Source of the DNA: DATKMK01 sp035541895 | GTDB taxonomy: Bacteria > Desulfobacterota > Binatia > HRBIN30 > JACQVA1 | Reading direction: 5' to 3' | NCBI GenBank assembly: GCA_035541895.1 | Contig: DATKMK010000021.1 | Location: forward strand, 79,702-143,701 | Length of the DNA stretch: 64,000 nt | Part shown: positions 16,179-25,180 of the stretch, in pieces | Layout of the letters: each line of letters begins with the position of its first letter | Numbering within the stretch: the stretch's first letter is position 1 | Position numbers and translations under genes: made by a program | The notes under the pieces: generated by a model | Told to the model about the DNA's origin: nothing | The model's database searches: none | Seen by the model: the letters and a program-made list of their open reading frames with translations, nothing else

Positions 16179-17520
16179 GCGTCCACGCCCGCAGCGTGCC
16201 GTCGCGGCCGCGAATCGTTTGCGGCGCGATCTCGGTGAGTCCGGTGAGTTCGGCGGCTCCGTCCTCGGCCCGCACGGCATCCACCAAATCGTGACTGACG
16301 AGAACGTCGGTACCGACGACTCGCGTCAACTCTTGCAAGCGACTGGCGACGTTGACGGTGTCACCGATAACGGCGAACTCCAGACGCTGCTCGTCGCCGA
16401 TATCGCCGAGGACCGCCGGGCCGTAGTGCACGCCGATGCCGATGCGGATCGCCGGTTCGCCGCGTTCGGCGCGCGTGTGATTCAAGCTCGCCAGCGCCTC
16501 GATGATCGCCCGCGCGCAATGGATGGCATTGGTCGCGTCGTGCGCGCCGACGCGCGGCGTTCCGAAGGTCACCAGCGCGCCGTCGCCGAGATATTTGTCG
16601 AGCGTACCGTCGTGCTCGAACACCGTGCGCGCAATCAAGCGATGGAACTCGCGCAGCAATCCGATGACCGCTTGCGGTGGCCGGTTGGCGCTGAGCGTGG
16701 TGAAGCCGGCGATGTCGACGAACAACACCGCAATCGATTGCGTGCGCGTCGCGCGCAGCGGCTCATCCGAGCCGGCCAGTTCCTCGACCATGTTGGGCGA
16801 GAAGTAGCGCGACAAGTTGGTGCGTTGCCGTTCGACTTCGACCTGCCGCATGACCAATCGACGCGCGCGCCACACCACCGCCGCCAAACTGCCGGCCACG
16901 ATCAGGAGCACCACGACCTGCCGGCCCCACGTCTGGAGGTTGACGAAGTGGAGATTCAGGAGGGTGGCGACGGCTTCGTTGTACGTCAGCGCCCGCCACT
17001 GTGCGCGGCGCGTGAGCGCAAAGGAATCGGGCAGCGACAGCACCCACAGGCTTGCTGCCGACCACGCGATCGCCGCGCTAAACCCGGTCCACAGGACCAC
17101 GCGCGGTGAGTACGTCAGCATCGCGGCGGTGAGAAAGACATAGAAGTAGAGGTCGTTGCCGAGCCGGAGCCGCAACTGCGGCGGCAACGCGGGCTGGTGG
17201 CTCAGGGGATTCGGCGCCATGATGACGATCGTCGTCAGACTCACGTCGAGCAGGGCAAACAGATAGCGCTGCCACGGCGCGTACAATCCAGCGCGGCGGA
17301 GGGCGAGCGGGGCGATCCCCAGCACGCCGAAGCCGATCAGCACGCCGTAGTAGAAGAATATTTCCGGAAACGGATTCTCAACCGTGAGCCACGCAGCGAT
17401 GACCGCCAGTGCGACCATTCGGACGCGCGTCGCGAGAAGCAAGCCGCGATACTCTTCCTCGGCAAACGCGTGCTGCACGCGCTCATTCGCGGAGAGAGAG
17501 TCACTGCGCGGAGTCGCCAT
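16120..17520 (-). CDS. Membrane-anchored class III adenylate cyclase
   Basis: A 466-residue protein. The N-terminal half (about residues 25-225) has six or so hydrophobic helices, then a short linker and the cyclase catalytic domain (about 260-450). Metal-binding Asp residues are in SIAVLFVDIAGFTTLS and KYLGDGALVTFG; the adenine-selecting Lys/Asp pair appears as LDKYLGD and FAVIGDTVNVASRL, so ATP is the likely substrate and cAMP the product. It is monocistronic. The membrane half matches no named sensor domain that I recognise. Confidence 0.92.
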   Translation of the reverse strand: MATPRSDSLSANERVQHAFAEEEYRGLLLATRVRMVALAVIAAWLTVENPFPEIFFYYGVLIGFGVLGIAPLALRRAGLYAPWQRYLFALLDVSLTTIVIMAPNPLSHQPALPPQLRLRLGNDLYFYVFLTAAMLTYSPRVVLWTGFSAAIAWSAASLWVLSLPDSFALTRRAQWRALTYNEAVATLLNLHFVNLQTWGRQVVVLLIVAGSLAAVVWRARRLVMRQVEVERQRTNLSRYFSPNMVEELAGSDEPLRATRTQSIAVLFVDIAGFTTLSANRPPQAVIGLLREFHRLIARTVFEHDGTLDKYLGDGALVTFGTPRVGAHDATNAIHCARAIIEALASLNHTRAERGEPAIRIGIGVHYGPAVLGDIGDEQRLEFAVIGDTVNVASRLQELTRVVGTDVLVSHDLVDAVRAEDGAAELTGLTEIAPQTIRGRDGTLRAWTLTVPPAGGTKPHQSSTPPV

Positions 17521-17541
17521 CGGATCAACCGAGGTCGCGAA

Positions 17542-17585
17542 TGATCACCTTCTCCTTCGCGGAGAGGGGCGGGGTGAGGTGATCA
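17542..17585. repeat. Inverted repeat with GC-rich spacer (REP-like)
   Basis: TGATCACCT (17542-17550) and AGGTGATCA (17577-17585) are perfect 9-base inverted arms. The 26-base spacer contains a smaller stem (CTCC/GGAG) and the purine-rich word GAGGGGCGGGGTGAG. It lies between the convergently spaced ends of the cyclase promoter region and the CMD gene. Confidence 0.65.
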
Positions 17586-17615
17586 AACGGAAACCGGCCT
17601 TCCGGCTCATGACCT

Positions 17616-18263
17616 CTAGTTGTCGCTCGGTCGGCTGATGTCGCGCATGACGTCGCGCGCCGCAGCGCCCGCCGGCGCGGCGATCTCGACGATGCGCTCG
17701 GCGACGTTGTCGTACTCCAACCGCAATGCACGGCACATGGTCGCGTGTAGTTCATAGGTGCAGGTGATGTAGGTGAACTCGAGGATCTCCTCGTCGGAGA
17801 GAAACTCTTTCAGTCGCACGAAGGTCGCGTCGTGCACCCGTCCGCCTTGCAGCACGAGGTCGTCGGTGTAGGCGAGTACGGCGCGCTCGACCGGTGTGAA
17901 CAGCTCCGACGTTTGCCACGCAGGGATCGCCTGAATCTTTTCCTCGCTCAGCCCAACCGCGCGGCACGACTTACAATGTTGCGAGAACACGAACTGACTG
18001 CCGCGCGCGAAGCCGGCGCGGGTTTGTCCCAGCTCGCGCAGCTGTGGATTCAGTTTGCGTTTCGGGCTGCGATACAACCCGAAGCCGGCGACGGCATGTC
18101 GAAACACGTCCGGCACCAGCGCGAACACTGTCCACCAATCGCCCGGCGTCCCGGTCGTCGTGCCCGGCTGAGCAACCGGATCACGGTCGCCGAACAGCAT
18201 GTTGTACATCTCGATGACTTCCGGCGGCGCCTCGCTCCGCGGCACCTGACGCAATCGCGGCAT
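17616..18263 (-). CDS. Carboxymuconolactone decarboxylase (CMD) family protein
   Basis: Start at 18263 is preferred because GAGGGAGG lies upstream and the protein then begins MPRLRQVPRSEAPPEV, as in homologues; a longer frame exists. The 215-residue all-helical protein has the AhpD-like CxxC motif in FSQHCKSCRAVGLSEEKI, suggesting either peroxidase-linked thiol chemistry or a decarboxylase-like role. Such genes accompany many catabolic clusters. The later segment EEILEFTYITCTYELHATM is typical of the long CMD subfamily. Isolated transcription unit. Confidence 0.85.
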   Translation of the reverse strand: MPRLRQVPRSEAPPEVIEMYNMLFGDRDPVAQPGTTTGTPGDWWTVFALVPDVFRHAVAGFGLYRSPKRKLNPQLRELGQTRAGFARGSQFVFSQHCKSCRAVGLSEEKIQAIPAWQTSELFTPVERAVLAYTDDLVLQGGRVHDATFVRLKEFLSDEEILEFTYITCTYELHATMCRALRLEYDNVAERIVEIAAPAGAAARDVMRDISRPSDN

Positions 18264-18625
18264 GTGGAGTCCTCCCTCGCAGCGTGGCGATAGCCAAGGC
18301 GGCGGCGGAACACAACGATGATGACGTCCCGTCCGGCTGCGACCATGCGGCCCTGCCGTTGCACCTGGTCTATTGGGCGCGGAAGGGCTCAGATCCTGAC
18401 GAGATGCTCTCGCGCTTCGAGGTCGGTCAACGCGAACTCGATTTTTTGGCAAACGCTTTCAAGAGGCGTGGCGTATGCGGCCTACACGAGCATCGAATCC
18501 GTCGAGGGTCCCAGACCACCGAGCAGCTAGCATCACGAGACGTGACGCCGGCTTCGCGTTTCTCAGCCGTCCCGGTTCGTGAGCAATAGGTAGCTCACAA
18601 CAGATCATCAGGCGGATGTTCGAAC
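18264..18625. other. Intergenic region, no gene seen
   Basis: These 362 bases separate the CMD gene from the end of the molybdopterin oxidoreductase gene. Several short frames cross it on both strands, but none has a ribosome binding site, recognisable motif or protein-like composition. No clear terminator hairpin or promoter was seen. It contains an AT-richer patch around 18440. Confidence 0.5.
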
Positions 18626-20866
18626 TCACTGCGCCCGTTCGATCGTCACCGGAATCCCGTTCAGCACTGCGTTGCCCGAGAGCGGATCGAGTGCGAACTC
18701 GTCGGCGAGGCGGTTGCTGTTGACGCCGGCGTGGGCCGCGGCGATCTGGAGCGTGATGTCGGGTTCGTCGTGACCCCAGCCGTGCGGAATGCTGACGACG
18801 CCGGGGAGAATGTCGTCGGTCACTTCCACCGGTACGTCGACCGTACCGGCGCGTGACTGCACGCGTGCATGAGCGCCATCGGTCAGGCCCAGGCGCTGCG
18901 CGTCCGACGAATGCATCTGCACGGTGCAGCGCGGCTTGCCCTTCACCAACACTTCGAGGTTGTGCATCCACGAGTTGTTCGACCGCAGATCACGCCGGCC
19001 GATCAACACCATGCCGTTCTCCGGACGGGTCAATGCCGACCGCAAGCGCGCGACGTCGGCGACCAACCCCTCGGGCGCTAACTCGATCTTGCCCGACGGC
19101 GTGCGCAGGACTTCGGGAATGCGCGGCTGCAACGCGCCGAAATCGATTCCGTGCGGATTCGCTTCGAGCTGGGCGAGCGTCAGCCCGTCGGGCTTGGCGC
19201 CGAAACCATCACCGTAGGGACCGGTGCGAACCATGAGATCGAGGATGCGCTCGGGACCACGGCGCGGCGCTAGCGCGTTGACGATGTCTTCCGGATTGCG
19301 GCCGTGGATCGGTGAGTGCGGCGACCCGACTTCGTGCTCGACGCGCTGGACGGCAACGAAGTCGTCGAGCGCCGCCAGGTCCGCGCTCGCACCCTGGCCG
19401 GTGACGATGCCTGAGAGTCGCAGCAGCGTGTGCCACTCGGGCTGTTGTCCGTCGGGAACGTCGAAGACCGGACGCGAGTATGTCGCAACGTTGCGGACCG
19501 CCAACTGGCGCAGCGCAACTGCATAGTGCGATTGCTCGAACGCCGACAGGCCCGGGAAGATCACGTCGGCATGGCGGCTGGTCTCGTTGAGGTAAATGTC
19601 GAGACTCACCATGAAGTCGAGCGTTTCCAGGGCACGGGCCAGCCGCGCGCCGTTCGGCGTACTGAGGACCGGGTTGCCGGCGATGGTGATCAGCGCGCGA
19701 ATCTGTCCGGCGCCGGGCGTCTCGATTTCCTCCGCCAGACACGCGCAAGGGAACTCGCCGAACGCTTCGGGCGCGTTGCGCACGCGGCTGTGACGCCGCC
19801 CGAAGCGCACGCCCTTGCCGCGACCCGATGCCCCGCGCGTATTCGCTGCCGCCGCAGCGGCCATCGTGAACATCGCGCCGCCGGGTTGATCGAGGTGACC
19901 GGTGAGCACGTTGATCACATCGACCAGCCAGCTCGCGAGCGTACCGAACTCTTGCGTGCAGGTGCCGATGCGCGCGTAGACTGCGGCGCGCTCCGCCTGC
20001 GCCAGTTCGCGCGCGATCCGCCGCGTCGTCGCGGCGTCGATACCGCAGCGTGATGCCACCGACTCGGGTGCAAACTCGCTCGCGAGCTTCTCGATCTCCG
20101 CCAGCCCCGCGACGTGCTCACTCAGCCCGCCGAGCTGTACGAGCTTCTCGGCGACCAGCGTATGCACAATGGCGAACAAGAAGTAGGCGTCGGCGCCGGG
20201 CCGGATGAAGTGATGCTCGCTCGCTTCTTGCGCCGTGCGGGTGCGCTTGGGATCGACGACGATCACGTTGCCGCCGCGCTTGCGGATCGCCCGCAAGCGA
20301 CCGGGCACGTCGGGACAGGTCATCAGGCTGCCATTGGAAACGAACGGATTCGCGCCCAGCATGAGCAAGTAGTCGGTGCGATCGAGATCGGGGATCGGAA
20401 TGGTCAACGCGGTGCCGAACATCAGGCCGGCCGACACCTGTTTCGGCATCTGGTCGACCGTGCTCGCCGAGTAGATGTTCTTGGTGCCCAACGCGCGCAG
20501 CAACACTTGCGCGTACATGCCGAGCGCCATGCTGTGGGCACTGGGATTGCCGAGGTAGACCGCGACCGCGTCGCGCCCGTGCGCTTGCAGGATCGGCATC
20601 AGCCGCTGCTCGACCTCCGCGAACGCTTCGTCCCACGTCGCGGGCTGCAACGTTCCGTTGCGCCGCACCAGCGGCGTACGCAGGCGATCGGGATCGGCGT
20701 CGAGTTCCTTCAACGCGTAGGCCTTCGGGCAGATGAAGCCTTGGCTGAAGACGTCGGCGGTGTTGCCGCGGATGCCGATGACTTCGCGGCCGCGCGTACG
20801 GATCTCCAACCCGCAGGTCGCTTCGCATAAGGGACAGGCGTGATAGCTGATGCGTTCGCTGCTCAT
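18626..20866 (-). CDS. Molybdopterin-dependent oxidoreductase (bis-MGD, 4Fe-4S)
   Basis: About 746 residues, starting at ATG 20866 (MSSERISYHACPLC); a GTG start nine codons earlier is possible. The N-terminus has the 4Fe-4S motif CPLCEATC..CPKAYAL typical of formate dehydrogenase/nitrate-reductase-like enzymes, followed by the cofactor-binding domains (VDQMPKQVSAGLMFG, GANPFVSNGSL, VDPKRTRTAQEA). A C-terminal dinucleotide-binding barrel begins near RRDLRSNNSWMHN and includes PHGWGHDEP and SNRLADEFALDP. It lacks a Tat signal, so is cytoplasmic. The electron partner and substrate are unknown; no molybdenum cofactor genes are adjacent. Confidence 0.92.
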   Translation of the reverse strand: MSSERISYHACPLCEATCGLEIRTRGREVIGIRGNTADVFSQGFICPKAYALKELDADPDRLRTPLVRRNGTLQPATWDEAFAEVEQRLMPILQAHGRDAVAVYLGNPSAHSMALGMYAQVLLRALGTKNIYSASTVDQMPKQVSAGLMFGTALTIPIPDLDRTDYLLMLGANPFVSNGSLMTCPDVPGRLRAIRKRGGNVIVVDPKRTRTAQEASEHHFIRPGADAYFLFAIVHTLVAEKLVQLGGLSEHVAGLAEIEKLASEFAPESVASRCGIDAATTRRIARELAQAERAAVYARIGTCTQEFGTLASWLVDVINVLTGHLDQPGGAMFTMAAAAAANTRGASGRGKGVRFGRRHSRVRNAPEAFGEFPCACLAEEIETPGAGQIRALITIAGNPVLSTPNGARLARALETLDFMVSLDIYLNETSRHADVIFPGLSAFEQSHYAVALRQLAVRNVATYSRPVFDVPDGQQPEWHTLLRLSGIVTGQGASADLAALDDFVAVQRVEHEVGSPHSPIHGRNPEDIVNALAPRRGPERILDLMVRTGPYGDGFGAKPDGLTLAQLEANPHGIDFGALQPRIPEVLRTPSGKIELAPEGLVADVARLRSALTRPENGMVLIGRRDLRSNNSWMHNLEVLVKGKPRCTVQMHSSDAQRLGLTDGAHARVQSRAGTVDVPVEVTDDILPGVVSIPHGWGHDEPDITLQIAAAHAGVNSNRLADEFALDPLSGNAVLNGIPVTIERAQ

Positions 20867-20916
20867 GGTGCCCACTCTTTCGCTCACCGCCACGGCTGAG
20901 GCAAGTGCCGCTGTCG

Positions 20917-21117
20917 CTACGATTCGAGCACCGCGGCGTTGGCTTCTTCCCGCTCGGCGGCAGCCAGCAACGCCGCCTTGCGCTCGGGATCGGCTTCATT
21001 CTCCGCCCACGCCCGGTAGAGGGCGGCGCCGGCGCGTTCGAGCAGCGCCAGCAGCGCCTCCTGATCCTTCTGCGACTTGCCGACGAATTGTTTCTGCAAC
21101 AGGGCAACCGGATCCAT
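20917..21117 (-). CDS. Small helical protein, function unknown
   Basis: A 66-residue protein whose start at 21117 is supported by AGGAGG 7 bases upstream. It is rich in Ala, Glu and Lys and predicted fully helical (QEALLALLERAGAALYRAW, KAALLAAAEREEANAAVLES), with heptad-like spacing that may give a coiled coil. It lies 50 bases upstream of the molybdopterin oxidoreductase on the same strand and may be co-transcribed. No known family recognised; an assembly or regulatory partner is only a guess. Confidence 0.65.
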   Translation of the reverse strand: MDPVALLQKQFVGKSQKDQEALLALLERAGAALYRAWAENEADPERKAALLAAAEREEANAAVLES

Positions 21118-21231
21118 TACGCGCCTCCTGGTCTCATCGCGGCGACGGTCGGTTCATTCGGCTGAGACGAGCCGTTGCTGCCACAGCCGAACGGCCGACG
21201 TCAACTCGCGAGGGTGGCTGGTCGCAAACCG

Positions 21232-21564
21232 TCAGCCGCGCGCCGCTGCGGTTACGACTCGCGCGCGGACGACCTTCTCGCTGCCGGCGCGTCGAAACAG
21301 ATACAGCAGTGGCCCCACGCTCCCCAAGACCACCGTCAGGATCACGTACGGGATCGACGACACGCCGCGCTCGCGCGCATCGCGAACCATCCAGATCGTC
21401 ACCAGACTGAGGGCGATGACGAGATCGACCAGCGCGGCGGCGGTGGCGGCATTGGCCGTCACCAACTCGAGGAAGCCGACGTAGCCGTACTGGTAGACGA
21501 CGTACGCGTTCAACGCCAGAAAGTCCGCTAGAACCACACCGATTCCGATCTGCTTTGCGTTCAT
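21232..21564 (-). CDS. Small membrane protein, DUF2834-like
   Basis: A 110-residue protein with a good ribosome binding site (AAGGAG, 7 bases upstream). It has three hydrophobic helices: IGIGVVLADFLALNAYVVY, TAAALVDLVIALSLVTIWMV and YVILTVVLGSVGPLLYLF. The order TANAATAAALVDLVIA, MVRDARERG, GSVGPLLYLFRR matches the pattern of DUF2834 membrane proteins, whose function is unknown. It precedes the small helical protein and the molybdopterin oxidoreductase on the same strand. Confidence 0.7.
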   Translation of the reverse strand: MNAKQIGIGVVLADFLALNAYVVYQYGYVGFLELVTANAATAAALVDLVIALSLVTIWMVRDARERGVSSIPYVILTVVLGSVGPLLYLFRRAGSEKVVRARVVTAAARG

Positions 21565-21822
21565 GCTGCGCTCCTTTCATTGCGGCCGAGTTCGGCGCGC
21601 GGTTCAATTTGAGCGAAGGGTTGTTCAATCGCCGTGCCGGGTGGGCAGAACAAATGGCTGGCGAGGGTCGGGGGTCGATCGTGCGGTCGGGTGTAGTGCG
21701 GCGGCAACACGGCGTTGCGCGCTCGCAACGTTCGCTGGCGCGGCGTGGTTGCGCGGCTGACTTGCGTTCGCAACGTCGGGTGCGAAAGAATGCGGCACTG
21801 GAGTTGCTCCGGGCGTCGCATA

Positions 21823-22806
21823 ATGGACAAGTCAGAGCAAGCGATCCTCGATCGCAACCGGCACTGGCGCTGGTGGGGAGCGGCGGCCGGGCTCGCGACC
21901 GGGCTCTTCGATGCCGCATTCCTTGCGCGGTTGGGCGTCGGCTTCGCGATCAATGGCCGCGATGCGACGCTCGTGGTTGGCGGATATTTCGGTCTGACGT
22001 TTGCGCTGCTGGGCTACCTGGTTGGTCTGTTGGCGGCGAGCCGACGGCGGGATCGCCGCGCCGCGGCGACGATTCAATCGCAAACCGAAGAGCTAAACGC
22101 CGCTCGCGTACGGCTCGCGCACAGTGAGAAACTGGCCGCTCTCGGTCAACTCGCCGCCGCCATCGCGCACGAGGTGCGCAATCCGTTGGCGGTGATCCGT
22201 TCGGCGGCGCAGGGACTCGGCGAGTCGGCGATCGCGGCCGACGAGGAGAGCCGGCGCGCCTGTGCGTTCATCACCACCGAGGTCGATCGACTCAACAACG
22301 TGATCACCTCGCTGCTCGCCTTCGCCCGGCCGCCGCAACTGCATCCGCGCGCCGTCGGTGTCGCCGAGTTGCTCGATCGCGCGCTGTTGTTGGCCCACGA
22401 GGACCTTGCGGCCAAGCAGATTCACGTGGCGCGCGCCGACCGCCTCGATGTGCCGGCAGTGCACGCCGATCCGGACCTGCTGAGTCAGGTGTTGCTGGGA
22501 TTGTTGGCCAACGCCAGCGCGGCGGTACCGATCGGCGGCGAGGTGGCGCTCCGCGCCCAGGCAGTCGATGGCGCGGTGGCCATCGAGGTCGCCGACTCGG
22601 GTCCGGGCGTGCCTCCCGATTTGCGCGAGCAGATCTTCCAGCCGTTCTTCACCACGCGCCGCAGCGGCACGGGCCTCGGTCTGGCGATCGCGCGCCAGAT
22701 CATCGATGCGCACGGCGGCCGCATCGAAGTCGGTGAGCGTGCCGGCGGCGGCGCCAGGTTCACCATCTCGCTTCCGATCGCGACCGGGACGGCGCTGGCG
22801 GCATGA
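21823..22806 (+). CDS. Sensor histidine kinase (NtrB-like, two membrane helices)
   Basis: ATG 21823 is chosen because the preceding in-frame sequence is Arg-rich and not protein-like. The 327-residue kinase has two N-terminal membrane helices (about residues 18-75), a short coiled linker, and the phosphoacceptor His in AIAHEVRNPLAVIRSAAQG. The ATPase domain has GLLANASAAVP, DSGPGVPPDLR and TGLGLAIARQIID. It pairs with the sigma-54 regulator immediately downstream. The almost absent periplasmic loop suggests that the signal is sensed in the membrane or cytoplasm. Confidence 0.92.
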   Translation: MDKSEQAILDRNRHWRWWGAAAGLATGLFDAAFLARLGVGFAINGRDATLVVGGYFGLTFALLGYLVGLLAASRRRDRRAAATIQSQTEELNAARVRLAHSEKLAALGQLAAAIAHEVRNPLAVIRSAAQGLGESAIAADEESRRACAFITTEVDRLNNVITSLLAFARPPQLHPRAVGVAELLDRALLLAHEDLAAKQIHVARADRLDVPAVHADPDLLSQVLLGLLANASAAVPIGGEVALRAQAVDGAVAIEVADSGPGVPPDLREQIFQPFFTTRRSGTGLGLAIARQIIDAHGGRIEVGERAGGGARFTISLPIATGTALAA

Positions 22807-22816
22807 AACCGAAGAA

Positions 22817-22883
22817 GGGCGCACAGCCGTGCGCGCCTACAACGCGACGCCGAACATTTGTGGGGGCGCACGGCTGTGCGCCC
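22817..22883. repeat. Pair of inverted GC-rich hairpins (BIME/REP-like element)
   Basis: GGGCGCACAGCCGTGCGC (22817-22834) and its perfect reverse complement (22866-22883) lie between the kinase and regulator genes. Each arm is itself a stem-loop (GCGCAC / GTGCGC around 4 bases). The arrangement of two oppositely oriented small palindromes 31 bases apart is that of a bacterial interspersed mosaic element. It ends 15 bases before the regulator start and may influence the kinase:regulator expression ratio. Confidence 0.8.
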
Positions 22884-22897
22884 ATTCCGATGGACCA

Positions 22898-24241
22898 ATG
22901 AAACCCCGCGTCCTCATCGTCGACGACGAAGCGCGCATGGCCGACGTGGTGGCGATGGCGTTGGGTCGCGCCGGCTACGAGTGCGAGACCTGCAGCAGCG
23001 GCGCCGCAGCGTTGACGGCGCTCGACGCGCGCGCCGCCGACGTCGTGGTCACCGACTGGAAGATGCCGCAGATGGACGGCATCGAGTTGCTCCGTCAACT
23101 GCGCGCCCGCCCGCCGGGCTTGCCGGTGATTTTGATCACCGCTCACGGCAGCGTGCCGGCCGCGGTCGCCGCGATGCGCGAGGGCGCATTCGACTATGTG
23201 ACGAAGCCGTTCGACAACGACGAACTGCGCGCCGTGGTTGCGCGCGCGATCGAGTTGACACGGCTCGAACGCGAGAACCGCTATCTGCGCCAAGAGGTCG
23301 CCAGCCGCTATCAACCGGACGCGATCGTCGCGGAGAGCGCGCGCAGCAACGACGTGCTCGACCTCGTGCGGCGCGTGGCGCCGAGTCGATCGACGGTGCT
23401 GATTCAAGGCGAGAGCGGCACCGGCAAGGAACTCATCGCTCGGCTGTTGCACTACTGGAGCGATCGCGTCGGCCGCCCGTTTGTGGCGGTGAACTGCAAG
23501 GCGTTCGCCGAGGGCGTGCTCGAGAGCGAGCTGTTCGGTCATGAGAAAGGCGCGTTCACCGGCGCTACGGCGGCGCGCGTCGGCTGCTTCGAGCGCGCCA
23601 CCGGCGGCACGTTGTTCCTCGATGAAATCGGCGAGACCACGCCCGATTTCCAGGCGAAGCTGCTACGCGTCCTGCAAGACGGCGAGGTGTTGCCGGTCGG
23701 CGGCATGCGGCCGCGCGCAATCGATGTCCGCGTGGTCTCCGCCACCAATCGTGTTTTGCGCGACGAGATTCGTGCCGGCCGCTTTCGCGAAGATCTCTAC
23801 TTTCGCCTCAACGTGATTCCGATTCAGCTCGCCCCGCTGCGGGAGCGCCGTGAGGATATTCTGCCGCTGGCGCACCACTTCCTCGATCGCCACGCCGGCG
23901 AAGCCGGACGGCGGCTGGCGTTCACCGCCGAGTCCGAGAAGGTTCTGCTGGAGCACGCGTGGCCGGGAAACGTGCGCGAGTTGGAAAACGCGGTTGAACG
24001 CGCCGTCGTGCTGGCGCGCGGCGAACTCGTCACGCCCGAGGATCTGCTGCTCGAACAGCGCGATGACGCCGGCGCGATGGTCGCCGCCGACGGCACGTTG
24101 CAAGACGCCCTCGATCAGGCCGCTGCCGCGCGCATCCGTGCGGCCCTCGATGCCGCGCACGGCCAGCGCAACGAGGCGGCACGCACCTTGGGCATCGAGC
24201 GGACCACGCTGTATCGGATGATGAAGCGGCTCGGGTTGTAA
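22898..24241 (+). CDS. Sigma-54-dependent response regulator (NtrC family)
   Basis: The frame opens far upstream inside the kinase gene, but ATG 22898 begins the receiver domain (MKPRVLIVDDEARMADV). The 447-residue protein has phosphoacceptor Asp in VVVTDWKMPQMDGIE; an AAA+ domain with Walker A GESGTGKELIA, the sigma-54-contacting loop HEKGAFTGA, Walker B GGTLFLDEIGE and arginine-finger region FREDLYFRLNVIPI; and a Fis-type helix-turn-helix at the end (NEAARTLGIERTTLYRMMKR). It activates sigma-54 promoters when phosphorylated by the neighbouring kinase. Regulon unknown. Confidence 0.95.
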   Translation: MKPRVLIVDDEARMADVVAMALGRAGYECETCSSGAAALTALDARAADVVVTDWKMPQMDGIELLRQLRARPPGLPVILITAHGSVPAAVAAMREGAFDYVTKPFDNDELRAVVARAIELTRLERENRYLRQEVASRYQPDAIVAESARSNDVLDLVRRVAPSRSTVLIQGESGTGKELIARLLHYWSDRVGRPFVAVNCKAFAEGVLESELFGHEKGAFTGATAARVGCFERATGGTLFLDEIGETTPDFQAKLLRVLQDGEVLPVGGMRPRAIDVRVVSATNRVLRDEIRAGRFREDLYFRLNVIPIQLAPLRERREDILPLAHHFLDRHAGEAGRRLAFTAESEKVLLEHAWPGNVRELENAVERAVVLARGELVTPEDLLLEQRDDAGAMVAADGTLQDALDQAAAARIRAALDAAHGQRNEAARTLGIERTTLYRMMKRLGL

Positions 24242-24260
24242 CGCCGACGGAGCGGTCCGA

Positions 24261-25136
24261 ATGACGACCCAGTCAGAAGTCACCAACCAATTCAGCACCG
24301 CCCGATTTGTCGACTTCGGCCGCGCGCGGGTGTGCTACCGCAAGACCGGCGCCGGTCCCGCTCTTGTGCTCTTGCACGGATTCCCGCTCTCCGGCCTGAC
24401 CTGGCGAAAGATCGTGGCGGAACTCTCGCGGCGATTCACCTGCTACGCGCTCGACTTGATCGGGCTCGGAGATTCGACCTCGCCAGACCGGAGGGATTTC
24501 TCGTCGCCCGGCCAAGCGGCGGCGTTCCAACACGCACTGTCGGCGCTCGGCGTCTCATCCTACGCGTTGATCGGAAACGACACCGGCGGCTGGATTGCGC
24601 GCGAGCTGGCGCTGCTCGACCCTACACGAGTCACGCACCTGCTGCTGACCAACACCGAAATTCCCGGTCATCGCCCGCCCTGGATTCCGCTCTACCAGCG
24701 ACTGGTGCGCTTGCCGGGGAGCAGCCTGGTGATGCGACGCATGCTGATCTCGCGTAGTCTCCGGCACTCGCCAATGGGATTCGGAGGATGCTTCGACAAT
24801 CTCGACCTGATCGACGGTGAGTTCGCCGATCTGTTTCTTGCCCCGCTCATCGCTTCGTCCGACCGGCTCGCATCGGTGTTCCGTTTTCTGATGGAGATGA
24901 AGTTCGAGCGACTCGATGAGTTCAAGTCTCTGCACGGCAAGCTGACCATGCCGGTTGGATTCGTGTGGGGCGCGGCTGATCCGACTTTTCCCGAACCACG
25001 TGCCCGCGCCATGACCTCGCAGTTTCCCAACGTCGTCGGATTCTGGACGATCCCGAGGGCCAAGCTTTTCCTCCAAGAGGAGCACCCGGACGCGCTCGCG
25101 AAATTGGTCGCGGAGTTTCTGACCGGCGGCACGTAG
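24261..25136 (+). CDS. Alpha/beta hydrolase, haloalkane dehalogenase / epoxide hydrolase-like
   Basis: A 291-residue cytoplasmic hydrolase. The oxyanion loop LLHGFPLSGLTW and nucleophile elbow ALIGNDTGGWIARE place an Asp as nucleophile, as in haloalkane dehalogenases and epoxide hydrolases rather than Ser esterases. The probable base is His in FLQEEHPDALAK and a candidate acid lies in VWGAADPTFPEP. The cap domain spans about residues 130-225. It starts 20 bases after the sigma-54 regulator, so may share its transcript. Exact substrate class is unresolved. Confidence 0.87.
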   Translation: MTTQSEVTNQFSTARFVDFGRARVCYRKTGAGPALVLLHGFPLSGLTWRKIVAELSRRFTCYALDLIGLGDSTSPDRRDFSSPGQAAAFQHALSALGVSSYALIGNDTGGWIARELALLDPTRVTHLLLTNTEIPGHRPPWIPLYQRLVRLPGSSLVMRRMLISRSLRHSPMGFGGCFDNLDLIDGEFADLFLAPLIASSDRLASVFRFLMEMKFERLDEFKSLHGKLTMPVGFVWGAADPTFPEPRARAMTSQFPNVVGFWTIPRAKLFLQEEHPDALAKLVAEFLTGGT

Positions 25137-25180
25137 AGCCAAAGATCGCCTCCGTGCGACTGGCTGCCATTGATGAAGGC

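Noticed and set aside
18318..18530. Small plus-strand frames in the 362-base gap
   Set aside because: No ribosome binding site, no recognisable motif, and overlapping alternatives in other frames are equally long.
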